This document shows positions 14,795-28,745 of a stretch of 64,000 nt of DNA, piece by piece (the stretch's first letter is position 1; each line of letters begins with the position of its first letter). Source of the stretch: Lingula anatina (Eukaryota; Brachiopoda; Lingulata; Lingulida; Lingulidae); the NCBI RefSeq assembly GCF_001039355.2, contig NW_019775521.1, positions 187,684 through 251,683 of the forward strand, written 5' to 3'. Made by a program: the position numbers and the translations under genes. Under the pieces are notes generated by a model, which saw only the letters and a list, made by a program, of their open reading frames with translations, searched no databases and was not told the origin of the DNA.

Positions 14795-16416
14795 TAGGTA
14801 ATTTTAAGGTAGATGTATAGTTTAATGGTAGATATATGCGGTTTGTTGGATCCCTTCAGTATGTTATAAGGCTTGGGTATGAGGTAAAGGAATATTTATA
14901 TACAAAAAAATTAAGAGGTTTAACTTTGTAAGTGTCGTATTCAGCTGAAAAGGGACCCTGTTACTTATTACCAGTAAAATTTAATAAAGATTCTTTGTCA
15001 TTTCTCCTAAGAGGATAAAAAGGTCCACTTTTTTCTGAAAAAGAGCTCCAATTTGAATTCCCTGGCCACATGCCTGTTACGTCATGCTCACACACATACG
15101 TTAATTCTCCCAGTTTTTATTACTTGTAGGCAATAAAGCAATCGATAGATATATATTTTGATAGCCTAGATTTTGCTGTCATCGTTATGTCAGATAACTG
15201 TTAGGTTATGTGTTGAGCCCTTAAACCTCTGTGCTGATAAGGGAAGCAGTTGTCCTCGGTTGACATGAGGACAAACTGCCGTGTCCTGAACGCGTCTAGG
15301 CAATTTCAATAAATGTAATTAGTCTAAGGATAGCATCTTTAAGGGTTCTTTTTAGCCAAGAATGCCATTACTGAAGCATGCAGTCTAAGGATTTCATTTG
15401 GGTCGCTTAATTCTCGGTGGGGATGACAGTTCCTTTATTCTCACATTGACAATGTTGAGGCTGGACTGGGAAAAGATGGAGTGATTATATCTTTAACATT
15501 ATTTGTAGATAAGTCTTCGTGTTTGGTCTTGACGGACGCAATTCCTTAACAAGCAGTGGAAACGTGCATCGGCATTTCTGTCGGTGCCCCAGGGAAATAA
15601 AAACGCTGGATCAGCGCTTAACGCTTCTGTTCAGTGATGCCTTAGGGAAGGGAAACAATCAAGAACTAGAACAGGCAAATTCGTTCTTCAGGCAGACCAG
15701 CAGATAAGAATTCCAACGAGCTCAAGCCAGCGGCGATTTGAATTCTCTACAACTATACTGCTTTGTACAACACTAGTTTGCATGTTTTTTTGCTTTTGAG
15801 GGCGACGCAGTTTATTGGGTCCCGATTCCTTCAAGGTATTTCTAAAGGTTGGTCTTAATTTTCATACGTCATGCTGTCGTATTTATATGAAAATACAAAT
15901 TTTATCATCTAGCCAATTCATAGTGTCCAAGGACACCTGTTGGTTGTCTCGAAATTATTAATGGACACAATCTACACTGGGATTTGTAAATTAACGCACA
16001 ATGTTAAACGGAACATGAAGTTTCTCTTTGTTTAATTCTACCTTCACCTTTCATTTACTATTTTCTTTTGTATGTTTTCATCTTTACCGATAGATCTATC
16101 TGGTTCTGTAAACTTTTGTAGCCATTTGACCTCACGTAGTATGTAGACATAATGCAACATATAAAAGTGCAATTATGCTTGAGATTTGTCGTGGCAAGTT
16201 AAAGGTAAGTGACTCACACAGTTAAACCAAAGCTTAACAATGTGTGAACCAGCATTCAGAAAGAAACATACAGGTGGTAGGCGTCCTTTTTAAAATATTT
16301 AGTTTGAAGGTCGTGACAGATTGTTTCGTGTGTTTATATTTTATCATTTGCACATTTTCTGTTATTTACGTACGTGCGATTTCAAGAAGTATCTGAGGTA
16401 CTAATGGCGGAGAATA
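14795..16416. repeat. 1.62-kb direct repeat, copy A
   Basis: Copy A is followed by a single N (16417) and then by copy B, starting at the same sequence (TAGGTAATTTTAAGG). The copies look identical over the first 1.2 kb. They differ by a few substitutions and small indels near the right end, for example a 2-bp indel near 16020 and AGATCT versus GGATCT near 16093. No transposon ends or coding potential are evident; a 62-codon open frame at 15519 is duplicated with it. Confidence 0.95.
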
Positions 16417-16417
16417 N

Positions 16418-18041
16418 TAGGTAATTTTAAGGTAGATGTATAGTTTAATGGTAGATATATGCGGTTTGTTGGATCCCTTCAGTATGTTATAAGGCTTGGG
16501 TATGAGGTAAAGGAATATTTATATACAAAAAAATTAAGAGGTTTAACTTTGTAAGTGTCGTATTCAGCTGAAAAGGGACCCTGTTACTTATTACCAGTAA
16601 AATTTAATAAAGATTCTTTGTCATTTCTCCTAAGAGGATAAAAAGGTCCACTTTTTTCTGAAAAAGAGCTCCAATTTGAATTCCCTGGCCACATGCCTGT
16701 TACGTCATGCTCACACACATACGTTAATTCTCCCAGTTTTTATTACTTGTAGGCAATAAAGCAATCGATAGATATATATTTTGATAGCCTAGATTTTGCT
16801 GTCATCGTTATGTCAGATAACTGTTAGGTTATGTGTTGAGCCCTTAAACCTCTGTGCTGATAAGGGAAGCAGTTGTCCTCGGTTGACATGAGGACAAACT
16901 GCCGTGTCCTGAACGCGTCTAGGCAATTTCAATAAATGTAATTAGTCTAAGGATAGCATCTTTAAGGGTTCTTTTTAGCCAAGAATGCCATTACTGAAGC
17001 ATGCAGTCTAAGGATTTCATTTGGGTCGCTTAATTCTCGGTGGGGATGACAGTTCCTTTATTCTCACATTGACAATGTTGAGGCTGGACTGGGAAAAGAT
17101 GGAGTGATTATATCTTTAACATTATTTGTAGATAAGTCTTCGTGTTTGGTCTTGACGGACGCAATTCCTTAACAAGCAGTGGAAACGTGCATCGGCATTT
17201 CTGTCGGTGCCCCAGGGAAATAAAAACGCTGGATCAGCGCTTAACGCTTCTGTTCAGTGATGCCTTAGGGAAGGGAAACAATCAAGAACTAGAACAGGCA
17301 AATTCGTTCTTCAGGCAGACCAGCAGATAAGAATTCCAACGAGCTCAAGCCAGCGGCGATTTGAATTCTCTACAACTATACTGCTTTGTACAACACTAGT
17401 TTGCATGTTTTTTTGCTTTTGAGGGCGACGCAGTTTATTGGGTCCCGATTCCTTCAAGGTATTTCTAAAGGTTGGTCTTAATTTTCATACGTCATGCTGT
17501 CGTATTTATATGAAAATACAAATTTTATCATCTAGCCAATTCATAGTGTCCAAGGACACCTGTTGGTTGTCTCGAAATTATTAATGGACACAATCTACAC
17601 TGGGATTTGTAAATTAACGCACAATGTTAAACGGAACATGAAGGCTCTTTGTTTAATTCTACCTTCACCTTTCATTTACTATTTTCTTTTGTATGTTTTC
17701 ATCTTTACCGATGGATCTATCTGGTTCTGTAAACTTTTGTAGCCATTTGACCTCACGTAGTATGTAGACATAATGCAACATATAAAAGTGCAATTATGCT
17801 TGAGATTTGTCGTGGCAAGTTAAAGGTAACTGACTCACACAGTCAATTAAACCAAAGCTTAACAATGTGTGAACCAGCATTCAGAAAGAAACATACAGGT
17901 GGTAGGCGTCCTTTTTAAAATATTTAGTTTGCAGGTCGTGACAGATTGTTTCGTGTGTTTATATTTTATCATTTGCACATTTTCTTTTATTTACGTACGT
18001 GCGATTTCAAGAAGTATCTGAGGTACTAATGGCCGAGAATA
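16418..18041. repeat. 1.62-kb direct repeat, copy B
   Basis: This is the second copy, offset 1623 bp from copy A over the identical part. It carries a 4-bp insertion (CAATT region near 17843) and scattered substitutions relative to copy A, and then runs into unique sequence. The single-N junction and divergence near the join point to two overlapping haplotype contigs placed end to end rather than a biological duplication. Confidence 0.95.
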
Positions 18042-18297
18042 TGGTGCGATGATATCTGTGTAATTGCGAAAGGAGACAGGTATGTTCAACAAATACAAAT
18101 GAAGGTTTCAAAGCTCGGTAAGATACTGTAAATACAATTATACGGACAGAATATGAATATCTACCTGACGAGTCACTGCATATGCTGCTTCTGTTGACAT
18201 TGTCTTTTACCATGTTGTGTTTTATTCATTTGCCCTGCTGTGTTTTTGAAAAGATGCCGACTGGATAGTTCATAAATTATGTACACTGTAGGTACAT

Positions 18298-18535
18298 GTA
18301 CACACAATGGACAATAGAAGTGTCATCCCCTGAATCAGAGTAATCAAATAATAATCAAGTAATCAATAATCAAAGTAGGCAGATCTTGAGTAGTTATAAT
18401 GCCTGGTCTACATTTTTTTTTTGTGAAATTTGATGTTAATAAAATGATACCAGGAGCATATCATTCCACAGTCATTTATGTCCCCCAAAGTACTGGTTCA
18501 GTAGGGATGACACTTCTATTGTCCATTGTGTGTAC
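18298..18535. mobile_element. Candidate MITE with 32-bp perfect terminal inverted repeats
   Basis: Arms 18298-18329 and 18504-18535 are exact reverse complements over 32 bp, starting GTACACACAATGG. They enclose 174 bp of non-coding DNA. If the ends are taken as CACACAATGG, both are flanked by TA, the usual Tc1/mariner target duplication. Size (238 bp), lack of coding and long arms fit a non-autonomous DNA transposon. No family is recognised. Confidence 0.6.
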
Positions 18536-20839
18536 TTAAATGGAAACAATTAACTGGCATTCAGTAGCTATTGACGTAAGAATCGGCTTCAGCAGAGCTC
18601 TGCTTTTAGACACGTTTAATGTCAAACAAGACCATCATATATTAAATTTCTAGACAGGGACTTGGATGATAACCAGGCATACTATGCTTAGTAAATCCTG
18701 TTTGTTAATTCACTAGAGGTCAGATTAACGAAATCAACGCGTTATATTTCCGTCTATTTCCGTCCATTTCCGTCAACCCACCCGAGAGTCACGAAAAGGT
18801 ACACAACTGCTGTTCTTGGATAGCTTATGTTACTATAATCTTGCATCTAGACTCATTTGTCACAAAAAAAATCCATCGAGTTTTTATCCGGACCCTAGAT
18901 CAATTTCCCAAGACATCTATCACTGAGTGTTCATCTCATTTATCCTTATATTGTTAAATGAATTACGATATATATTTGCTAAATGTGGCGTCCCGTATCA
19001 TTTTAGTACAAATTTTCCTTAGCATTTAGAAGTTAAGACGCAATTTTATTTGCTCGACATCTGCATATCTGCGTTATGTTACGTTTATTACGCTGTTTTT
19101 ATGTTAATGCGAGAATCGTAAAAAACAACCCTATTTAGATACAACTATACCCCTATTACAAAGTGGAACTATGTATACGTACTTGTTTTACCAACACGTA
19201 AAAGCTGAAACACTTAACGTATCTTTGAAACGACGTTTTTATTTACACATTGCACCACACTACATGATTCTTATAACACTTTAAGGCGAATAATGAATCA
19301 TCAAAAAGACATATGCTTCATTGGCCAATTTTCAGACATGTTTGGTAAATCCAAGTTGCTGTAAAATACAAGACAATTGATCTTTAGCGTAAGCAATTCT
19401 GGCTTTCATAGCAACACCCGCTGCATACAAAGGGCAAGATTGTATGCCAGTCTTATTCCGACCAGGTTTTTTTTTCGCTAAAAGCTTTGTCTGAAAAAGC
19501 GACTGTTCTTCATAATTGCAGTACCATGGTCAGGTTTTACTGCGTTGTTACAATAACCCAAGTAAGTACACGACGGTATTGTTATTAGTTATGGAATTCT
19601 CTCGTTCCCTCAGGTTTTTTGCCATATACACATTGAAGACAATAAAAAGGACACCCAAAATAGATAGACAGATACCTTAATAATAATAAAAAGTACAATG
19701 TGCAGTGCAATCGTAACATTTAGCTATTGATTTACATTGCATCTTATCTTCAGCGCAGTTGTCAGTTGAGATACCTTCATCTTTATTGTTTTGGGCATAT
19801 TGAGGGCACGAGGATTATTCCCTTAGTTGTAGTAGATATAATTTGATTTGTAGCTTAATAACGGTGAGACGAGGAGGGGAAGGCTCTACTGGCGGGTTTC
19901 TTTTCGCCTCTGGTGCGGGAGGTCGTTGGTCTGCAACCCCATCACCTGACTATTGTCGCCATTTTCAAAATACGCAAGCTGTTTTCTCGATATCGTCAAA
20001 CTATCGTAGATGTAAAGCCTGTCGGTAAGGATTAGCGCTTATCCCAAGCATCCCATATACAGTATCTGGGGTTGTATGCTTCTCAGGGAGAAGAGATCGT
20101 TTCTGGATTGAAGAGATCAATAAAGAGCAGGCGTGTATTGTAAACTCGGCTGTTCCTTTTTCTTCCTCAAGGATAGAGAGCCTATGAGGTAATGAATTCA
20201 CTAGTTGCCTCCTCTATAAAACGCGGTTCACTGATCGCTATTATGATTGATATGACATATCAGTTTGATAGAGGTATGTGGTATACCATATTATTTGCGG
20301 TAAGCGTTTGTGGTGAGCTTGGTTGTCATGGGATACCCCCCTCATAATTACCTCTCTACTCAGTACTAGTGCCAATGCACTCGACTTTTCCTTCACCACC
20401 GGTGTGTATGACCCTCCACCAGAGGCCAGCTCGGTACTGACGTGTTTTTTTAATTCTTGTTTAATAATTCTTGCTAGTGAGTACACAAATGCACAGGGAA
20501 AGGCCACAGAGAAATCTATGAATAAACGAAGCAATTCTTTCTGTGATCCTGGTAGGCATGTATGGCTGAGGGTAGGCATGTGGCTAGCGTTAAACAGGCC
20601 TAACTGCTAGTTTGGCCTCCTCCTCCATCTTCTCCTTTTCTTCCTCCTTCTCCTCCTTCTCCTATGTGAAGCCAATACCTCTAAGCTAGATACTGGGTAC
20701 AATAGGGTATGAATAGCCTAGGCAATGGTTAGGCCATAGCCGCTATCTTGGTCACAGAGAGAGAGAATTCTCCATTAGTTGTTCACAGATATTTTTCTGG
20801 TTATGCCTCTGCGCTTTTCTGTACTGTGGGACTTTTTGA

Positions 20840-20842
20840 AAA

Positions 20843-20889
<47 letters not shown>

Positions 20890-20891
20890 AA
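20840..20891. repeat. (AAAT)n microsatellite
   Basis: About twelve tetramer units, uninterrupted. Confidence 0.95.
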
Positions 20892-23800
20892 CAATTACCA
20901 CATCCCTTAGCTGGCAATTGTTTGAGATTTATTTCCACAACATAAAACAAGAAGTTTTTTTATTATCATGGAAAGGAGGGTCATAATCTCTTCTCTTTTT
21001 TTCCCACTTTTTTTGTCATCCCCATAGTTGTCAGCGTAGTCAACTTTTCAATTACATATGAGATACCATAGGAGTCCCCTCAATCATCCTTTCCATTATT
21101 AACTCCCTATTTAGGCATCGTTTTGATTAACCTTTCGCTTGTGTATCGATTTTTGTGAGATATTTATGAAGATGGCGAGATAGGGTACTGAGCTACGGGT
21201 CGAAATTAGCCTAAAATTGGTATTAATGATTTACGATTGAAGTTTTATTTCTCGTTAGGCGAGCTTATGAAACTGTATTCGATTTGAGCTATTAATCTAA
21301 GTGCTATGGATATTATCCTAGCTACGTAAGCCAAACGATGTCAGTGACGCAGCCCGCGTGGCTGTAGGTGAAGACCATTCTCGCAAATACTACACTACGA
21401 GCAGCTTTGCGTGACTTTTCCATCTATGCCTGTTAAAGAAGGTTTAAGCTTGTACTTATAAATAGTTGGCTCAACTGACTTCATTAGCGTGGCATCTGTC
21501 ACTACCACCAAGCATGCAATATAGACTGTACAGGCATAAGTCAATAACAAGTTATTCATATAGTTAACATGATGGGCACGAATAAAAAAAGTGGTTAAAT
21601 TAAGCTTCTTCATATCTCAATTTAGAGCAGAACTCACTTGGCTACACATGATCAGATTGCCTCGAAATTTGTGATATATACAGGTACATTGTTTCTGTTT
21701 ACTCAGCAGGTGAAGTGAGAACGGCAGGTGTGTACATGTACTTTGAACGACGTGAATGGTGACTCAGCCATTGTAACTGTGTATTACAATTATATTTATT
21801 AGGAGCACAGTGATGAAAGTTGAAAGTTTTAACATTGCGGCAACCGTTTACAAGTTAAAGAAAGTGTTGTCATTCTTAAAATTTTTGTGACGAAGGAGAG
21901 AGACTGGATTTATGCCATGCTTTGGGCAATGTTCGTCCCACTTGTCACCCCACAGTGGTATTCCACTTCATTCTTACAGTAAAAGAATACCAGGGTATCA
22001 CCCATTAATAAAACACCATCACCCAGCAATAGCCCTTGAATCACTTTTTAATGAGATAAAACGGTTTCTGACCCACACTATTGAACGATGGCATTGACGG
22101 AAGGACGTGAAAACAGAAACGTCACTTCACCATCAATCACCCCTGATTCCTAAGAGTGCCTGAAGAGGGCACTAGAAATAAGTGCTAGACACAAATTTGA
22201 GGCGACGCGTCGTCATCATGCAAACTGTTCATTAAGTGAAGGGGTGATAGCTCAATGAATTCACTTCTCGTTTATGTTGATCATACAGCTGTGAATTCGT
22301 CTCATCGATAAGTCATCTCGGGAGCAGCCAGCTGTGGCCAGAAACACTGAAGATTGATTGATAGATAGATAGTCACGAGTTCGCTTCAAGAGGTTCGGAA
22401 CTTTTTCGTTAAATGGCTTAAGTTTTAACATTCCCTGTGAATAATTTTAGCCATCTTACTTTGGTTTAACAATTAATCTACACTGACGCTGCCTACTTGC
22501 TTTATATCTTTTAACTAAACCCGCAGAACTTAATAGCAATCGCCTTGTCTACCAATGACATAAGTTTTTAATGGTAACAATATCTTGTTCAAGCACGTCA
22601 ACAACATTTATTAAAGGCCAATCTTTCATAAAGCGCACTAGCACCTGTCCCAAAATGACTTTGGTCAGATGATAGGTCTAAACTTTAAAAGAAGGCATTT
22701 CCTCTAAATTGACCCAAGACATATCAGAAGTAGTCCAATTTTAAATTAAAATATTGAGCCCATTTATAATGACAATAAAATGATGTTAATGAAAGCAATG
22801 TTTTAATATACCCATTAGACATTACTGGCTATGTAAATCTCTTCGGCCCCAGCTTAGCCTAAAGGAAAAAAAACTTGAAAAATAGCCCAGTTGTTTAAGT
22901 TGAGACAGAAATAACTCATCTGACGTAACCAGACAGACGAAGCAGGCAGGGGTCTCCATAGACACTCCCATGGTACCTTAGAAGTCATAAAATGTTTTAA
23001 GCAATCAGACCGCCTTGGCTATGGCCAACGGCAGATAACGTGTGTCATGGAGAGCCCTTGGCGCATCACATTAAAAAAAAGAATAAATGTTGACTGCCTT
23101 TGGCGAAACTCCGCTTTTAGATAACCCCCATGGATTAATTGGTTAGTCTCAATAAGGATGTATAGACTCATGTTTGGCGAAACAAACAGTATACGGAGAA
23201 ACATACAAACGAACGACTGCCTGGACATAGCTCTTTGGCGGCGCACTTCGAGAACCAGTACTTGTATTTTGAGTCTATATACATGAAACATTGAAAATAT
23301 ACTATCTCAAAGAGATGTTAAATGGAGAGCTTATTTCTTGCATTTTAGGATGATTTTATGGACGTGAATTCCGTTTCTGAAGCGCATTAAATGTGATATT
23401 TCCAAGGATATAATCATGCATAAAGTCGCAGTTTTCTCCAGGTCTTACTATACTCAATGCTGTTGTGGAAATTTAGAATCAAATTATTAGATAAGTCTGA
23501 GTTAAAAGTCACAGCATAAGTGGATAGTTCAACAGTAATTTTACCACATGCAAAACAAACTCAGAGAGAAAGTTAGTTTTTTATTAGTCGTGAGTGAAGT
23601 AACTCTCTCTCGCTGTTTATTTGTATCACACTGCTAATGACTCTCGATCCCGGCGTTTTACAAAAAAAACCTTGCACAAGGTGGAATATCACTTGTAATT
23701 GAAATTAAATGTCCATTTCAAGCTATTCCGTTTCAGAGGCAGTGACCAAATTAGTAAATGGCGTTTTTATGTACGGCTATTTCTAAACAAAGGACTAAGA

Positions 23801-24630
23801 ATTGTGTTAGGCGCTGGTAACATTATTGCTTTCCCTTTTACACGGCTTCGGCTAGGGTTCGTCAAATTAAACGTGATCGCATTCAGATATACACAGCTGA
23901 CTAGCTCTCAAGAAAACTTCCAAGTCTAATAAAGGCTGTGCCTCTGTTATAGCGTGGCATGAAGTGCGTTGCTTGTCACTTTAAGGACCTTTGGCAGACG
24001 AGCACCACGCAGGACCCGTTTTTGCATTTCGAGATATTTCTCCAGGTCTCTACAACCGATTGAGAGTGGCATTATAACAGCTTCTTGTAAACAAGGCCCG
24101 AAAACAAAATCGATCGAATACGATTTAAACTACCCGGAGATTGCGTGTGGAGAAACCAACTGCCAATTCTAAGCACTGTCACTAATTACTTTTACCTTTC
24201 AGCATACAAACAAAGTCAAAACGGAAGAAGTTTTGAGGATTGCCTTGTAACAGTTTTATTTTCATAACCCCCTGACATTACAAGGGCATCTATGGGGAAA
24301 AAAGTTATAAAATATGCACCTGAACAGACTAATAAGGCGTTTATCGGAATTATTGCTCTAAACTCGGCTTGCCAAGGAGCCTCGGGCTATCTGTCGGCTT
24401 CGCATAATTTTAACAGAAAGAAGGATGCTAAATACAATACCTTGAATGAATTTGCCACATTCCACATCTTTTGATAGAATGATGGTTTGTCCTTGTGCGT
24501 TTTATTCTAAACTCTTGCTTATGGACTTAACGAATTCATACAAATACACAGAAGTAGTTTAGATGGTTCATATCCAGCAAAAGCGCTGAATTGTTAGGGA
24601 TAAGTGGTCACCGCGTTTATACCAAATTAT

Positions 24631-24656
24631 GTCGTCATAGCAACGTGGTGACCACG
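24631..24656. promoter_or_regulatory. X-box-like motif followed by a 13-bp palindrome
   Basis: GTCGTCATAGCAAC (24631-24644) matches the RFX X-box consensus GTNRCCATRGYAAC at all but one position. CGTGGTGACCACG (24644-24656) overlaps its end and is a perfect palindrome around a central G. It lies about 4 kb upstream of the channel ATG. Binding is not shown. Confidence 0.3.
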
Positions 24657-27600
24657 TCATCATGTGGTAATAATGTGGTAACCAAGTAGCGTGCGTTTTG
24701 GGTAACACCCAGTGTAGACCTTCATGTAAATGAAGAAATGGCGCAAGTATCATTGGGCCGAATCCTCCATTTCCTATCACTCATATAGTGGTAAAAAAGG
24801 AAGGAGTTTATTTAACACAATTGTAACTTTGGTCCAATCTTTGAAAAAGAAAGGGTTTTTGTGCATGCAATTTTCCAAAGACTGGCATAATCCGGCTAAG
24901 GATAAGGTTCGCCTCCACGGGTCATATCTAGTGAGATGTGCATGCGTCTGCACGTGTACATGAAATAGCGGACTACATGTGTACTGGAATAAAAAAAAAC
25001 AGCGTAACTTGACAACTGTCATAATAACAATGCAATTAGCAAATGGAAGAAACCAACTACCAGCGAATGCCAATGGAGTGTTGATATCTTTCCTTCCAGG
25101 AATACACGAAACAAGTAAGTTAATGACGCAATAACAATTGAATTAGAGGGCGATCGTTAGAGCTGAAATTGCATTACCTTTGGAGCGGTTTCCCTTTTAT
25201 CTTGGTCTTATCTAGATAAGGTAGATAAAGGAGTTTGGTAGTCACTTTATGTTTTACATTAGTTCAATTACTGCCGGTCTCAGTCGACCTGGATTCTGTT
25301 CTTATTGTTTGCGTTGTCAAACCGTTTGTCTCTTGGGAGTTTAATGTCCGCAAAAGAAAGTCACGTAAATATCTCATTGCGCAACACTGGAGGTGAACCA
25401 AGTATTCGTGTAACGTTACGCCGATTAAACCAAACGCTAGATAGGCACGATATTGCATAATTCGATTAATGTAAAATTTGCTCGCTGCACTTCACTAGAT
25501 GTGGGGAATAATGAGAAATGGCTTGCAATTTAATTGACGTGCATTGTACAAATTGTGGAAGACTTGCCGTGTGCTGTCTGCGTGAATGCTATTAATTAAG
25601 AACTTGATGCTTTTCCGCGAATTCATACAGACAATGAACCACTCTTTATGCAGTAGTAGAAAATTCAAAATAAACGAAAACTTTACAACTCTAAGAAAGT
25701 GTATATCATAAACGTAAATAATATATATTGAAAATTTGAAAGACAAAGCTGTTTGTGAATCTACAGTAAAAATCGTTTCATGCATTGGTTTTGCAGATTT
25801 GCTTGACTAGCTGTCATTTTATTTACCAATCACTAATACTTTTACATTACAGGTACAGACATGTTGTACAGTGTAGTAATGGCATTCGGGGGGGGGGGGG
25901 TGTGCACAACACTGACATGGTTCCACAATAAAGCAAATATCCCACTGTTCGGCCCAGGGGAATTTTCATTAGACACTGTCAATTAACGAGTGAAAAGGCT
26001 TGCCAAAATGATGGTTTTAAATTACAAAAACACCAGTTTACAGGAAAAAAATCTAGGCACGCCTAATTACTCTCGACGGAAAACAAAGATTCCTTTCTTT
26101 TGATTGTGTTATTACATGTAGTTCTTAAAGTAATTACGATTACGATCTTCAACGAAAAAATCTGGCAATATGATTTATTGATTTTGAATTATAAAATAAC
26201 AAATTGACGACGAAAAGGAAGAAGAGGTACGTGTCGCTTCCTTGATTAAGTTGAGGATGTGACTCATTCCTTTTACAGAAAAGCTTTTTGATTAAAAAAT
26301 ACACAAAAAGAGGAAATCCATTAAGAAAACATTAAGTGCTTCTTTTTTTATCCTTAACGTTGGAGTGAAAACACTGAAGACATAGATTGTAAATTGCTAG
26401 CGTACAATATTTCATACAATGGATCTCTGTGTCGTTTTTGATTGCGCTGGTTCCCTATTGTCACAGTAAATTTATTAACTTAATCTTTATTCTTAATCCA
26501 AACACGTTCTTTAAACTTTGTCGAAATTCATCACAATTTTGGAACATAAGAGATGTCCGTGCGTGATCCGGAATTTTGTTATTTTTTAAACATTTTACGA
26601 AACTCAAATATCAAAAACGAGGTTTATGTAAGTAACATACTGATCATCAATAGGAATCTCGTTTCAACTTGATAAATAGATAGATAGAAAGGTAAAACAT
26701 CTCCACTTAAATATTGCCCCGACTGCCTGGGTGCTGATTGCTCAGGAATAAAAACGAAGCCCAGTTGCACTTATCTTGGATCCAGGAAACCAAACGTTTT
26801 TTTCTCCTCTTCTCCTCAATTTTGGACACTGTAATAATTGCTTTCGCAGAGTGTCGGTTTTGTCCATTTTTTGTCTTTCTTTGTTAAGGTTTTTATTCTA
26901 AAAACGCAAAGAGGGCCTTCCAACGTTTTCATTTTGTGCATATGAATCTTAAGTCAACTAGCCTACTAGTTGTAGTGTTGAATTAACTGTAAAATAGCTG
27001 AAATGGTACCCTGGAAGTTTTAATTAATGTTAACATCTATGGCGATAGTAGTGCATGAATCCAGGCGCTCAAGAATGTGCACGCTTGTAAGCGGTCCTCA
27101 AGATTGAACAGACGTGCCTTGAATGCATGATTTCAACGTTATTTACGTATTGATGGAATAAAGGCTTCTTAAATTTTATTTCCACACGTTTCAACCTTTC
27201 TCGATCGAAACTGTATTAATCATTCTCAAGCTTTAATATGTCAACAGTGGTTTTGTCACCGACTAGCTATATACGAGACACAAAATACGTTTCTGTAAAT
27301 ATCTGAATGGTATAACGCTTTGCTATTGTCTTCACCGTTTTATACCTGAATAATTGAACATTTCAAAACAAATCTGATATTCCCTTTATTGCTAAGTCAA
27401 GAAGGCATCATGCCATATAATAAAAGTGGGCGTTTAGCAGTGTGAATAGCTTATAATGAGCGGAGTCATTTAATGACTGATTACTGCCTTTTGAACACTC
27501 TCAGAACCCTAATGTATTAAAATGATGAATAAGACGTGATTACCGCTGCCGGGGATGTTAGTAAGTGCACGTTTGTAACGGTTTTGATAATGTGACTCGT

Positions 27601-27763
27601 TTTTGTTGTGCGTTATGTGTTATAAAACACTTTGTATTCAGAGACATCTCGATCACGTTTGTACACAATGTCCTAAAATCATTTTAATAAAAGTTTCCTC
27701 TTGGAAAAATTGCAGTAACACCAGATCAATTTATTTTCAATATTGATTTTTCCTATTTTGCAG

Positions 27764-28674
27764 ACTTAACACAAGGAACAAAGAAGCTGCATAAACACGG
27801 ATGTACCTGTGTAATACTTTTCATAAACTACCAGCCTTGTAACTGAGACGTTCGAAGATTAAATGGTACATCTAAACGCATCATCACAGGCTGTCACAGG
27901 AAACGCTGATAAATTGTGAAAACAAGTCATTCATATCTTTCATCTAAGACATCGCCAGAAGGATGTAGAAAATTGATCACGGAGCACCACTGAACCAACA
28001 ACGCATTTAGCGCTATTTGTATGAGGGCCGTTTCAGCACATTTGTAATGGGGATAGGAACGACAGAACGATTGGAAAAGCCTTAAGGGAGTAATGCTGTC
28101 TTCAGGCTAAAATTAGAACGTGGAAAAGCAAAACATTCTCCCACGGGATAAGGACCGAAGCGGATTTTCGGGTTCAAACGTCATTGTCGTTGGAATATAT
28201 TAAATCTAAAATGAAATACCACGAATTGGATAATAGAATACCTCATTGGCATTATTGACCGGAACCAAAGGATACATACAGAGTGAAACATATCCAATAC
28301 CACCTCATTTGCTCAAATAAGCAGGTCTTACGCTTCTAGATAGTAATTGAATCAGCGAACACATGTTGGTCTTATCTTCCACAGTTGCTGCAATTTTCAA
28401 CTGGTTCTTTGAGTCGATATCGACCTCTAACTGCAGGAGCAGCAATGCATATTCTGGAGTACTGAGGCAAGATCACTTCTCGTAGCGATCAATAGGCAGT
28501 AGTCCACTGAGCTCTGTTTCACTGCTGCTCAAGCTCTTTCTGTCGTAGGATCTTCCTTCGTTCGTTCTTCAACTTTGAAATTTACCGAAGTTTTCAGAGG
28601 AAACGAGTGGTGACAATGTTGAAATTCACTGAATTGAGAGGCCATTTGTAGAAAGGGAATTATGAGCCACCGAT
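27764..28674 (+). other. Probable 5' UTR of the potassium channel mRNA
   Basis: A good splice acceptor ends at 27763: a T-rich tract followed by TTTTGCAG. No convincing acceptor or donor was seen between it and the channel ATG. The segment has no long open frame in the channel frame and contains an in-frame stop at 28663, so it would be untranslated. The upstream donor partner is uncertain. A promoter inside this stretch is an alternative. Confidence 0.4.
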
Positions 28675-28745
28675 ATGGCAAATTGGTCAGCAGTTGTTGG
28701 TTCAACACGACGGGCCTCCTCCAAAAGAGAAACAAACAGGATTAA
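28662..28745 (+). other. Upstream ORF overlapping the channel start codon
   Basis: ATG at 28662 opens a 27-codon frame ending at TAA 28743-28745. It is out of frame with the channel ATG at 28675 and runs 71 bases past it. A ribosome initiating here could not simply reinitiate at 28675, so the arrangement would lower channel translation if the transcript includes it. Both start contexts are unremarkable. Its use in the cell is inference. Confidence 0.45.

Larger units (their letters stand above)
18042..27763. other. Non-coding; upstream region or long intron of the channel gene
   Basis: It contains the MITE candidate, the (AAAT)n array, a poly-G run near 25889-25900 and the X-box-like motif. 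No protein-like frame was found. If the 5371 donor is real this is intron; otherwise it holds the channel promoter. Confidence 0.5.

Noticed and set aside
15519-17330. Two identical 62-codon frames (15519-15707 and 17142-17330)
   Set aside because: They are the same non-coding frame copied within the 1.62-kb repeat; no protein character and no splice support.
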